Below, piece by piece: positions 1 to 6,698 of a DNA stretch of 14,574 nt. The stretch is taken from contig UQUC01000057.1 of assembly GCA_900544105.1 (NCBI GenBank), positions 1 to 14,574 of the forward strand, written 5' to 3'. The notes under the pieces were generated by a model. The model was not told where the DNA came from. It saw only the letters and a program-made list of their open reading frames with translations, and did no database searches. The stretch is from an uncultured Oscillibacter sp. (lineage in GTDB: Bacteria > Bacillota > Clostridia > Oscillospirales > Oscillospiraceae). The first letter of the stretch is position 1. Every line of letters starts with the position of its first letter. A program made the translations under genes and the position numbers.

Positions 1-19
1 ATGAAGTTCTGAAAACTTA

Positions 20-76
20 CTCAGCGGGGCGAAAAGACTTTTTCGACACGCTGAGGGCAGTCCGATGGACTGCCCT
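20..76. other. Cluster of intergenic hairpins downstream of fakA
   Basis: Two adjoining inverted repeats fill the space after the fakA stop. The first is nested: CTCAGCG (20-26) pairs with CGCTGAG (49-55), and inside it CGAAAA (30-35) pairs with TTTTCG (40-45) around a 4-nt loop. The second is AGGGCAGTCC (54-63) against GGACTGCCCT (67-76) with loop GAT; it shares two bases with the first. A weaker AAGTT/AACTT pair lies at 4-18. Neither hairpin is followed by a clean T tract on the minus strand, so a role as fakA terminator is possible but not proven. A structured intergenic repeat is the alternative. Any gene further left is outside the window. Confidence 0.5.
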
Positions 77-92
77 GTTTGTAATTGATGGA

Positions 93-1769
93 TTATTCAA
101 AGGAAATGATATAGTAGTATACAGGCTGGCCGCCGGAGAGCACACTGATCTCCGCGTCAGGACAGACGGCCTGGAACCGGGCACCGGCAGCTTGGGCGGC
201 GTCCTCAGTGACGTCCTCACCATAATAGAGGGAGATGAAGGAGGCGTCCTTCCCTTCCTCTGCCAGCTTTTCCAGCAGAGTGTCCAGCTGGGTGTCGGTG
301 CCGAACAGCTTGCCCTCCTTCAAGGCCAGATAGTCGCCCTGATGGATCTCAAAGCCGTCGAAGTCGGAGTCCCGGGCGGCATAGGTGATCTGAGAGGTGG
401 TGACGGTAGACAGCGCCTCAGTCATGGCCTCCGTAATAGATGCGACCTCTGCCTCCGGGTCTACGTTCATCATGGCGGTGATGCCCTGGGGAACAGTCTT
501 GCTGGGGATGACCACCACGTTTTTCTCCGTCAGTCCCTGGCACTGCTGAGCGGCCATAATGATGTTGCCGTTGTTGGGCAGAACAAACACGGTCTCAGCG
601 GGGACCTGATCGATCCCGGCCAGAATACTCTCCGTGGAGGGGTTCATGGTCTGCCCGCCGGAAACCACGGCGTCGCAGCCAAGATCCCGGAACACGGCGG
701 CAAGGCCGTCGCCGGCGCAGATGGCCAGGAAGCCCACGGCCTTTTCAGGGGCAGCTACCTTGTGGCCGCTTTCCCCGTTTTCCAACTCTTCCTCGATGGC
801 GTCCAGATCATCGGTGCTCTGGGCGGTCTGACCGGCGGCCAGTGCGTCGGCCTGAGAGCGCATGTTTTCGACCTTCGCCAGCTCCAACGTGCCGTATTTC
901 TGGGATTCCGTCAGGGCTGCGCCGGGAATGTCGGTATGGACATGGACCTTGAAGGTCTCGTCATCCTCACCGATGACCAGACTGTCGCCGATGCTGCTGA
1001 GGTAGGCACGCAGGGGCATGAGGTCGATGTCCTCCCGGGCCTTGCGCACCACATACACGGTGTCGAAGGTGAAGGTGATCTCCTCCTGCGCCATGGCGTT
1101 GAAGTCGGCCTTTTCCTTGTGCTCGGCAGGCTCCTCAGCGGTCTCGGGGATAGGCTCGCCCCGCAGCTCCGCCAGCATGCCCTCCAGGATCAGCAGGTAG
1201 CCCTTACCGCCTGCGTCCACCACGCCGGCCTTTTTCAGTACCGGGTTCATATCCGTGGTCTGGGCCAGCGCGTCGTAGCCCTCCTCGATGGCGGCGGCTA
1301 AGGTGGCCTCCACGTCGGCACCCTCGGCGGCAGTGTCCACGGCTCGCTTGGCAGCGAGACGGGAAACCGTCAGCACCGTGCCCTCGGCGGGCTTCATAAC
1401 GGCCTTATAAGCGGCGGCCACACCTTCCTGCATAGCGGCGGCGAAGGCGGCGGCGTCAGCGGTCTCCATGCCCTTCAGAGCCTTGGAAAGGCCCCGGAAC
1501 AGCAGGGAGAGGATGACGCCGGAGTTGCCCCGGGCACCCTGAAGCAGAGCGGAGGCGGTGACGGAGGATGCCTGCCCCACAGAGGCGGGAGCGGCCTTGC
1601 GCAGCGCCTCGGCAGCGGTGGCGATGGTCATGGACATATTGGTGCCCGTGTCGCCGTCCGGCACGGGGAATACATTAAGATCGTTGATGGCCTGCTTCTG
1701 GGCCGTGATAGCGGCGGCCCCGTGCAGGATCATCTGCTTGAAAAGCGCACCGGTGATTTCTTTACTCAT
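93..1769 (-). CDS. fakA: Fatty acid kinase FakA-like protein (DhaL/DAK2 domain, YloV family)
   Basis: This 558-residue cytoplasmic protein matches the length and layout of FakA/YloV. In the family, FakA phosphorylates fatty acids bound to a FakB (DegV-type) carrier, feeding exogenous or recycled fatty acids into phospholipid synthesis. The N-terminal DhaL-type kinase domain covers about residues 1-200. PVPDGDTGTNM (35-45) carries the aspartates that bind Mg-ATP, GARGNSG (78-84) is the glycine-rich nucleotide loop, and a conserved KPAEGT lies near 126-131 with DAGGKG near 185-190. The rest corresponds to the middle and C-terminal FakA domains. The ATG is preceded by GAGGAG, which overlaps the stop region of the upstream Asp23/Gls24 gene 16 nt away, so the two are probably co-transcribed and coupled. 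No FakB gene lies in the window. Family is confident; the fatty-acid substrate is inferred from homologues. Confidence 0.92.
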   Translation of the reverse strand: MSKEITGALFKQMILHGAAAITAQKQAINDLNVFPVPDGDTGTNMSMTIATAAEALRKAAPASVGQASSVTASALLQGARGNSGVILSLLFRGLSKALKGMETADAAAFAAAMQEGVAAAYKAVMKPAEGTVLTVSRLAAKRAVDTAAEGADVEATLAAAIEEGYDALAQTTDMNPVLKKAGVVDAGGKGYLLILEGMLAELRGEPIPETAEEPAEHKEKADFNAMAQEEITFTFDTVYVVRKAREDIDLMPLRAYLSSIGDSLVIGEDDETFKVHVHTDIPGAALTESQKYGTLELAKVENMRSQADALAAGQTAQSTDDLDAIEEELENGESGHKVAAPEKAVGFLAICAGDGLAAVFRDLGCDAVVSGGQTMNPSTESILAGIDQVPAETVFVLPNNGNIIMAAQQCQGLTEKNVVVIPSKTVPQGITAMMNVDPEAEVASITEAMTEALSTVTTSQITYAARDSDFDGFEIHQGDYLALKEGKLFGTDTQLDTLLEKLAEEGKDASFISLYYGEDVTEDAAQAAGARFQAVCPDAEISVLSGGQPVYYYIISFE

Positions 1770-1785
1770 TCTTCTGCTGTCCTCC

Positions 1786-2136
1786 TCACAGGATCATGGA
1801 ATCTACGAACACATCCACAGCGCGAACCTCCGCACCGGTGTTCTTATTCACCACGTAGCGTACCTCGTTCATGATGGAGCGGCACACCGCGGGGATGTTG
1901 ACGCCGTTTTCCACGATAATGTGGAGCTCAATGGAAATGGATTCGTCCTCGTTATAGATCACGTTGACGCCCTTGCTCATGGCCTCCCGCCGCAGCAGAT
2001 GGACCAGACCGTCCGTCATGGAGCGGTAGGCCATGCCCTTCACACCGAAGCAGTTGGTGGCAGCCATGCCGGTAATGTTGGAAAAAACAGCGCTGGAGAC
2101 GGAGATCTCGCCCTGTTCCGAATGAAATTTCAGCAT
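1786..2136 (-). CDS. Asp23/Gls24 family envelope stress-response protein (YloU-like)
   Basis: A 116-residue protein beginning MLKFHSEQGEISVSS. It has the Asp23/Gls24 pattern: an early GEISVSSAVFSNITG strand-helix, a central acidic strand with SIELHIIVENGVNIP, and a C-terminal helix ending in NTGAEVRAVDVFVDSM. This is the compact YloU type that precedes fakA/yloV in many Firmicutes. Family members associate with the membrane or cell envelope; the molecular function is not settled. A longer reading from an ATG at 2223 is possible, but AGGAAGG lies 7 nt before the ATG at 2136 and the extra 29 residues are not family-like, so 2136 is chosen. It is first in a two-gene unit with fakA. Confidence 0.88.
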   Translation of the reverse strand: MLKFHSEQGEISVSSAVFSNITGMAATNCFGVKGMAYRSMTDGLVHLLRREAMSKGVNVIYNEDESISIELHIIVENGVNIPAVCRSIMNEVRYVVNKNTGAEVRAVDVFVDSMIL

Positions 2137-2202
2137 AGGATAACCTTCCTTTCCGCTGCTCCGACGCAGAGCGCACTTCCGGAGCATAATTATCAGGCTA
2201 TT

Positions 2203-2231
2203 ATTATATATGATTTCTTTCAAAAGTACAA
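2203..2231 (-). promoter_or_regulatory. Sigma-A-type promoter of the Gls24-fakA operon
   Basis: On the minus strand TTGTAC (2226-2231) and a perfect TATAAT (2203-2208) are separated by 17 nt. Transcription would start near 2196, giving a leader of about 60 nt. The leader contains a GCTCCG/CGGAGC inverted repeat (2158-2163 with 2180-2185) upstream of the ribosome binding site. It is the only good promoter between the DHHW gene's terminator and the Gls24 gene. Confidence 0.75.
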
Positions 2232-2270
2232 GATAAAAAAGGAAACTGCCTTATTTCCGTAGAAAAGTCC

Positions 2271-2300
2271 AAAGCGCCTGCCATTTCCGGCAGACGCTTT
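2271..2300 (-). terminator. Likely Rho-independent terminator after the DHHW gene
   Basis: A 12-position stem (2271-2282 with 2289-2300, one C/A mismatch) encloses a 6-nt loop. It begins 6 nt after the stop codon at 2306. On the minus strand it is followed by GGACTTTTCT, so the T tract is offset by a few bases. It would also insulate this operon from the Gls24-fakA promoter just downstream. Confidence 0.7.
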
Positions 2301-2305
2301 GCGGC

Positions 2306-3409
2306 TTATTTCAGAGTTTCACTGTTGTTCAGCACCGGGGCGCTGTAAAGGAACAGCACATCCTGATCGGTGAAGGTCAGGTACTTTCCCATCTGGCTGC
2401 TGGGGAGGTAGCGGATGTCCGCCAGCGTCACCTTGGCGTAGCCGGGGACCAGCAGAGGGGCCAGAGAGCTGCCAAAGGAGTCCCGGAAGATCACCAGCTC
2501 CCGGTCTGTATCCGCATTGGGATTTTCAATGGTCAGCAGCGACACGGACCCGGAGAGGAACAGCTCGTAAGGGTCCTTGCCGGCACCTTTTGCCAGATCA
2601 TAAATAGGCCCGGTCTTACCAGTCTCGTAATTGTACACCGTGCAGGCGTCCAGAAAGTCGCTGGTGAGGTAAGTCAGCTGGTCTGGCTCCATAGGCAGGG
2701 CGGCGTAACCGTAATACACGCCGTAATATGGCCGGTCCAGTGTCCATTCCGTATAGCGGCCGTCCGGCAGCGTAACACCCATGGCAGCGGCCAGCGTATC
2801 CGCTGTGGTCAGCAGATTTTCCTGCCGCCAGTGGGAATCGGTGCGGTAGTAGTCATCTGCGGTCAGCGTGCCGAACAGGTCGATATACGCGGCGAACTCC
2901 GTCTGCTTCCGAAGTGCGTCCGTCAGGGCCTGATAGTCCAGAGCGGGATAGCCGTTGGCCTCCGCCAGAAAATAATTCTTGTCGGGGATCACGGAGAGGT
3001 AGACCTTGGCGTCGGTCCCGGCCATGAGGATCTCGTAGAGATAGCGGAACCGGTCGGCGGCGTGGGCAACGGAGCCTTCATTCAGGGGATATTCCAGCTT
3101 GGCGGCGGAGCCGTCTGCCAGATAGACGCCGTTGTTGTCCTTCTGGCCGAACACATACAGCCCCATCAGGGCTTTCAGGGTGCGGAACTGCTCCCGCAGA
3201 GGGAACTGGTCCGTGGCGTAATCCTCGTAGCCGGACATGAATTTGCCGGAGAGATAGCTGCTTGCGGACAATTCCGGCATCTGGGCCAGCGGGCGGCGCT
3301 CACTGGTGGAGAGCGCATCGGCGGGCTTGACCGCCGCCCAGATGCCAAAACCCAGAACAAACGTGGACAGGAGCCCCACCGTGAGGATGTTTTTCCATTT
3401 TTCAGACAT
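2306..3409 (-). CDS. DHHW-family (AlgJ/AlgX-like) membrane-anchored acetylation partner
   Basis: A 367-residue protein with a single N-terminal membrane segment (about residues 8-27) and an extracytoplasmic domain. It carries the hallmark TDSHWR (D191, H193, W194) and a late RDSFGSS block (D310, S311). In AlgX/AlgJ-type SGNH-like proteins the D-x-H pair and this serine make up the catalytic triad that takes acetyl groups from an MBOAT partner and transfers them to a polysaccharide. The gene lies 13 nt after the MBOAT gene and has AGGAGG 7 nt before its ATG. That order, acyltransferase then DHHW protein, is common in clostridia. Role inferred: O-acetylation of a cell-wall or secreted glycan; the glycan cannot be named. 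Ends in a terminator at 2271-2300. Confidence 0.85.
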   Translation of the reverse strand: MSEKWKNILTVGLLSTFVLGFGIWAAVKPADALSTSERRPLAQMPELSASSYLSGKFMSGYEDYATDQFPLREQFRTLKALMGLYVFGQKDNNGVYLADGSAAKLEYPLNEGSVAHAADRFRYLYEILMAGTDAKVYLSVIPDKNYFLAEANGYPALDYQALTDALRKQTEFAAYIDLFGTLTADDYYRTDSHWRQENLLTTADTLAAAMGVTLPDGRYTEWTLDRPYYGVYYGYAALPMEPDQLTYLTSDFLDACTVYNYETGKTGPIYDLAKGAGKDPYELFLSGSVSLLTIENPNADTDRELVIFRDSFGSSLAPLLVPGYAKVTLADIRYLPSSQMGKYLTFTDQDVLFLYSAPVLNNSETLK

Positions 3410-3422
3410 GGCGGGACCTCCT

Positions 3423-4826
3423 TTAAAAGCGGAAATACAGGAACGGGTTGAAGGACCCGTCTACCAGATAGGCGGTGACCACCGCCAGCAGGCCCAGCAG
3501 CACCACTGGCTCCACAACGGACATGATCTTTTTGCCGGGGCCATCCTCGGAGAACTGCCGGACGATCTTGGCGGGCAGCGGCGTGGCGCCCACGATGGCT
3601 ACAAGGAACACGCCGGAGTAGCTGTCAAAATAATAGCGAGCCAGGACGTCGGAACGGGGCAGACTGCCCAGGCCGAACAGGGAACCGATGGTACGGAAAG
3701 CGTCCGACACACTGGCGGCATCAAAGATAACGAAGCTGACTGCGATCAGCAGCAGAACATAGAGATGCTTCAGGAATCGTGTCTGGGCCAGAGCTTCGCC
3801 GTACCAGAGCTTTTCCGCCGTCAGGAACACGGCGAAGAACAGCCCCCACAGGATGAAGGTCCATGCCGCACCGTGCCACAGGCCCGTCAGCAGCCAGACA
3901 ATAAAAATGTTGCGGAACCATTTGGCCTTGGAGACCCGGTTGCCGCCCAGCGGAATGTATACATAGTCCCGGAACCAACTGCCCAGACTCATGTGCCACC
4001 GCCGCCAGAACTCCGTGACGCTGGCGGAGATGTAGGGATAGTTGAAGTTTTCTATAAAATGGAATCCGAAGATGCGGCCCAGACCGATGGCCATATCGCT
4101 GTAACCGGAAAAGTCGAAGTAAAGGTGCAGCACATAGGCTGCGGCGTAAAGCCAGACGAACAGGACGGAGACGTTCGCGGCGCTTTTGTAGGCGGAGATC
4201 AGTTCATAGAGGACATTGGCCAGCAGTACCTTTTTGGAAAGGCCAAGGATGAAGCGGCGGGCGCCGTAGGCGGCATCGGCCAGCGTGTGGGTGCGATGCT
4301 TCAGCTGGGGGGCGATATCCGCGTACCGGACGATAGGCCCGGCGATGAGCTGAGGGAACATGGCCACATACGCAGCAAGGTCAATGAGATTCCGCTGGGC
4401 AGTCACATCGCCCCGGTATACGTCGATGACGTAGCTCAGGATCTGGAAGGTGTAAAAGCTGATGCCGATAGGCAGGGCCACATGAAGCAGCGGAAGGGAC
4501 AGCCCGGTGAGGGTGTTGAAGCCGCTGATGAAAAAGTCGGCGTACTTGCAGTAGCACAGCAGCCCCAGACTGATGGCGGCGGAGGCCCACAGGCACAGCT
4601 TCGCCTTTTTGGGCCGGTCGCGGAATTTTTCAGCCAGCAGGCCGAATACATAACCCTGTACGATGGCAATGACCATGAACACCACGAAGCGAGGCTCGCC
4701 CCACGCATAGAAGAACAGACTGCTGAGCAGCAGTACTGTGTTTTTCAGCCAGCCGGGGACCAGAAAGTACAGGATCAGGACACAGGGTAAAAAAATATAG
4801 AGAAACGGAATACTGGAAAACAGCAT
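3423..4826 (-). CDS. MBOAT-family membrane O-acyltransferase (AlgI/DltB-like)
   Basis: A 467-residue polytopic membrane protein. It has the AlgI/DltB signature: WRRWHMSLGSWFRDYVYIPLGG near 274-295 (H278) and the invariant TGLWHG with H318, the expected catalytic histidine. Early helices begin at the N-terminus (FLYIFLPCVLILYFLVP), and YFDFSGYSDMAIGLGR near 236-251 is also typical. MBOAT proteins of this class move an acetyl group from a cytoplasmic donor across the membrane, here probably to the adjacent DHHW protein. The upstream in-frame ATG at 4871 lies inside a hairpin arm, whereas the ATG at 4826 has GGAG 7 nt ahead, so 4826 is taken as the start. DltB of the teichoic-acid D-alanylation pathway is less likely because no dltA, dltC or dltD is present. 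Confidence 0.92.
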   Translation of the reverse strand: MLFSSIPFLYIFLPCVLILYFLVPGWLKNTVLLLSSLFFYAWGEPRFVVFMVIAIVQGYVFGLLAEKFRDRPKKAKLCLWASAAISLGLLCYCKYADFFISGFNTLTGLSLPLLHVALPIGISFYTFQILSYVIDVYRGDVTAQRNLIDLAAYVAMFPQLIAGPIVRYADIAPQLKHRTHTLADAAYGARRFILGLSKKVLLANVLYELISAYKSAANVSVLFVWLYAAAYVLHLYFDFSGYSDMAIGLGRIFGFHFIENFNYPYISASVTEFWRRWHMSLGSWFRDYVYIPLGGNRVSKAKWFRNIFIVWLLTGLWHGAAWTFILWGLFFAVFLTAEKLWYGEALAQTRFLKHLYVLLLIAVSFVIFDAASVSDAFRTIGSLFGLGSLPRSDVLARYYFDSYSGVFLVAIVGATPLPAKIVRQFSEDGPGKKIMSVVEPVVLLGLLAVVTAYLVDGSFNPFLYFRF

Positions 4827-4848
4827 AGGGCAACTCCAAAATTGAATT

Positions 4849-4884
4849 TCACAGCGTCCGCACCGAATCATGCGGACGCTGTGA
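4849..4884 (-). terminator. Strong intercistronic hairpin, possible leaky terminator
   Basis: A perfect 14-bp stem (4849-4862 with 4871-4884) with an 8-nt loop starts about 14 nt after the lipoprotein stop. The minus-strand sequence after it is AAATTCAATTTTGG, a poor, interrupted T tract, so termination may be partial. Only 22 nt separate it from the MBOAT start codon, so it lies in the leader of that gene. An mRNA processing or stabilising hairpin is the alternative. Confidence 0.6.
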
Positions 4885-4898
4885 GAAAAGCAGAAATG

Positions 4899-5468
4899 TT
4901 ACAGGATCGCCTCGTCGTAAGCGATAGTGCTGTCAGAATAGGTGGCGGTGAACTTGTCGCGGAAGGTGTTCACCAGCTCCTCGTCGCCGTACAGGGACAC
5001 CACATACTGATCATAGGTGAAGATCACCAGCTTGTCGGGGAAGCCGCACATCCACTGCTTAGACTGGATGGCATCCCGCAGGTCGCTGGCAACGGCCTCC
5101 ACATCGTCCTTGTTGGTGACGTGGAAAGCACCGCAGGTGAAGGTGTTGGCGTTCATCATGTGGCTGAGGGAGGCGGCACCGTCGATCTTGCCAGCGTCCT
5201 CCACCGGCAGGGTCAGCATGTAGTTCAGATTGTCAGCGTCGGCAATGCTCACGGCGCCAGGGGCGTCCTCCACGGGATTTTCATAGTCGCCGCCGGCAGC
5301 GGGGAACTTCTCATCGTCGGAGTGAGCGTCCCACACGGCGGTCAGCAGAGCGGTGGCATCAGCGGGTACGCTGGAATCGCCGCTTCCGGCGGTGTTGTCC
5401 TTCTTGCCGCAAGCGGTGAGGGTCAGGGCCAGCGCGAGAGCCAGCGCCAAGGAAGTAATTTTTTTCAT
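4899..5468 (-). CDS. Putative lipoprotein of unknown function
   Basis: A 189-residue protein with a clear lipoprotein signal peptide: MKK, then a simple Ala-Leu repeat core, then lipobox LTAC with the lipidated cysteine at residue 20. The mature part starts with a short polar linker rich in Gly, Ser and Asp, then a compact domain containing MMNANTFTCGAFHVT and WMCGFPDKLVIF. I recall similar small clostridial lipoproteins, some labelled DUF4358-like or 'bacteriocin transport accessory protein', but cannot confirm either name and would not rely on the second. The ATG at 5468 is chosen because AAGGAG lies just upstream and the signal peptide begins there; the extension to 5516 lacks a ribosome binding site. 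It precedes the MBOAT gene with a hairpin between them. Anchored outside the cytoplasmic membrane; function unknown. Confidence 0.8.
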   Translation of the reverse strand: MKKITSLALALALALTLTACGKKDNTAGSGDSSVPADATALLTAVWDAHSDDEKFPAAGGDYENPVEDAPGAVSIADADNLNYMLTLPVEDAGKIDGAASLSHMMNANTFTCGAFHVTNKDDVEAVASDLRDAIQSKQWMCGFPDKLVIFTYDQYVVSLYGDEELVNTFRDKFTATYSDSTIAYDEAIL

Positions 5469-5500
5469 GTGTGTTCTCCTTGCAGAAAGTTTTTTAAATG

Positions 5501-5586
5501 GCCGCCGAAGCGGCACTGTATACCATAGACGCAGGGGAACGAAAAAAGTTCCCGAAAAATTGAAAAAATTTTTCCGAGGAAAAATT
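5501..5586 (-). other. Structured leader of the lipoprotein gene (two hairpins)
   Basis: Two perfect hairpins lie between the apparent promoter and the lipoprotein start. One is GCCGC(TTCG)GCGGC at 5501-5514 on the minus strand, a UUCG tetraloop closed by C-G and so very stable. The other is AATTTTTCC/GGAAAAATT at 5567-5586, followed on the minus strand by a T-rich stretch. The second resembles a weak terminator but its stem is mostly A-T. A second TGGTATAC element (minus strand, near 5517-5524) could be an additional promoter starting inside the first hairpin. Confidence 0.4.
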
Positions 5587-5599
5587 GCGCCTGTTTAGT

Positions 5600-5628
5600 A
5601 GTATACCATAGAATTCTGGTTTTGAAAC
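5600..5628 (-). promoter_or_regulatory. Probable extended -10 promoter of the lipoprotein gene
   Basis: On the minus strand TGGTATACT (5600-5608) is an extended -10 element. The -35 position 17 nt away reads GTTTCA (5623-5628), a weak match. Start would be near 5593, giving a leader of about 125 nt. The same TATGGTATAC string recurs at about 5517-5526, closer to the gene, with no clear -35. Confidence 0.5.
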
Positions 5629-5762
5629 GGCTTTTCGGTGGTTTTCAGGCCCGGAAAGCGGTTTTGGCAGAGCAGCATCGGTCGCAGAAGCGTTAAAAAG
5701 GGTGGGATGGCAAAGAATTTGCACGGGTTCTCAGAATTTCGCGCTTTTTTTCTCCAAAGCAG

Positions 5763-5791
5763 TTGACGGATGAAAGTACCTATGTTAAAAT
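5763..5791 (+). promoter_or_regulatory. Strong sigma-A promoter of nfnAB
   Basis: TTGACG (5763-5768), a 17-nt spacer and TAAAAT (5786-5791), with TG at 5783-5784 forming an extended -10. Transcription should start near 5798, leaving a 56-nt leader with no obvious structure. The element overlaps the apparent ATG at 5770, which supports the later nfnA start. Confidence 0.8.
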
Positions 5792-5853
5792 TCAGACAAT
5801 GTGCGATTTATTATGTTGGAAGAATTTCAGATAGGAAAGGAAGAGACACCAAT

Positions 5854-6696
5854 ATGTACCGAATCGTGAGAAAAGAGGCACTGAGGCCCACCGTAACTCT
5901 CTATGAGATCGAAGCGCCCCTCATTGCCAAAAAAGCTCAGCCTGGTCAGTTCATCATCCTGCGGACGGACGAAAACGGCGAGCGTATCCCCATCACCATC
6001 AACGCCTATGATCCCGAAAAGGGCACCGTCACCATCATTGTTCAGACGGTTGGCGCTACCACTGTGAAGCTCAGCCACATGAAGGAAGGCGATTGCCTGG
6101 CAGACTTCGTGGGTCCCCTGGGCAAGCCCACCGAGACTGAGGGCAAGAAGAAGGTCGCCGTTGTGGGCGGCGGCGTGGGCTGCGCCATTGCGTATCCCGT
6201 GCTGAAGAAGTTCCATGACGACGGCGCTGAGGTCCATGCCATCGTGGGCTTCCGCTCCGAGGATCTGGTGATCCTGGAGGAGGACTTCAAGAAGTCCAGC
6301 GACAAGCTGATCGTCTGCACCGATGACGGTTCCTATGGCCGCAAGGGTCTGGTCACCGAGGCTCTGAAGGAGCTGATCGACGCCGGCAACCAGTATGACG
6401 AAGTGTTCGCCATCGGACCCATGGTGATGATGAAGTTCGTCTCCAAGACCACGGAGCCTTACGGTATCCCCACCACCGTTTCCATGAGCCCCATCATGAT
6501 CGACGGCACCGGTATGTGCGGCGGCTGCCGCCTGTCCGTGGGCGGCGAGATGAAGTTCGCCTGCGTGGACGGTCCTGACTTTGACGGTCACAAGGTGGAC
6601 TGGGATCTGGCGGTCAAGCGGAACCAGATGTATAAGGACTTCGAGGCCCACAAATACGAGGAGACCTGCAACCTGTTCAAGAAGGAGGCCGAATAA
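5854..6696 (+). CDS. nfnA: NfnA: NADH-dependent ferredoxin:NADP+ oxidoreductase, small subunit
   Basis: A 280-residue FNR-like subunit of the cytoplasmic flavin-based electron-bifurcating complex, which couples NADH and reduced ferredoxin oxidation to NADP+ reduction (reversibly). The FAD-binding RIPIT lies at 44-48, the NAD(H)-binding VVGGGVGCA at 103-111, and the [2Fe-2S] region at 217-237. There D217, C222, C225 and C237 match the unusual one-Asp, three-Cys ligation known for NfnA. The family is also annotated as sulfide dehydrogenase subunit or ferredoxin-NADP reductase alpha. The ATG at 5854 follows an AGGAAAGGAAG region. An upstream in-frame ATG at 5770 lies inside the promoter and is rejected. 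nfnB follows after 2 nt. Codon use is strongly biased (GGT, GCT, CGT, AAG), unlike the neighbouring cca and dpa genes, suggesting high expression. Confidence 0.93.
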   Translation: MYRIVRKEALRPTVTLYEIEAPLIAKKAQPGQFIILRTDENGERIPITINAYDPEKGTVTIIVQTVGATTVKLSHMKEGDCLADFVGPLGKPTETEGKKKVAVVGGGVGCAIAYPVLKKFHDDGAEVHAIVGFRSEDLVILEEDFKKSSDKLIVCTDDGSYGRKGLVTEALKELIDAGNQYDEVFAIGPMVMMKFVSKTTEPYGIPTTVSMSPIMIDGTGMCGGCRLSVGGEMKFACVDGPDFDGHKVDWDLAVKRNQMYKDFEAHKYEETCNLFKKEAE

Positions 6697-6698
6697 CC

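Noticed and set aside
192..1301. Long plus-strand open reading frame (369 codons) opposite fakA
   Set aside because: It is the mirror of the GC-rich fakA gene, has no ribosome binding site and its composition is not protein-like; fakA motifs are clear on the other strand.
3306..4790. Long plus-strand frame (494 codons) opposite the MBOAT and DHHW genes
   Set aside because: It runs across two real genes and their gap, and is rich in Gln, His and Gly as antisense frames are.
4827..4871. Upstream extension of the MBOAT protein
   Set aside because: The ATG is in a hairpin arm without a ribosome binding site; the family-like N-terminus begins at 4826.
5770..5853. Upstream extension of nfnA to an ATG at 5770
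   Set aside because: The ATG lies inside the promoter spacer and has no ribosome binding site; the ATG at 5854 fits the family and has one.
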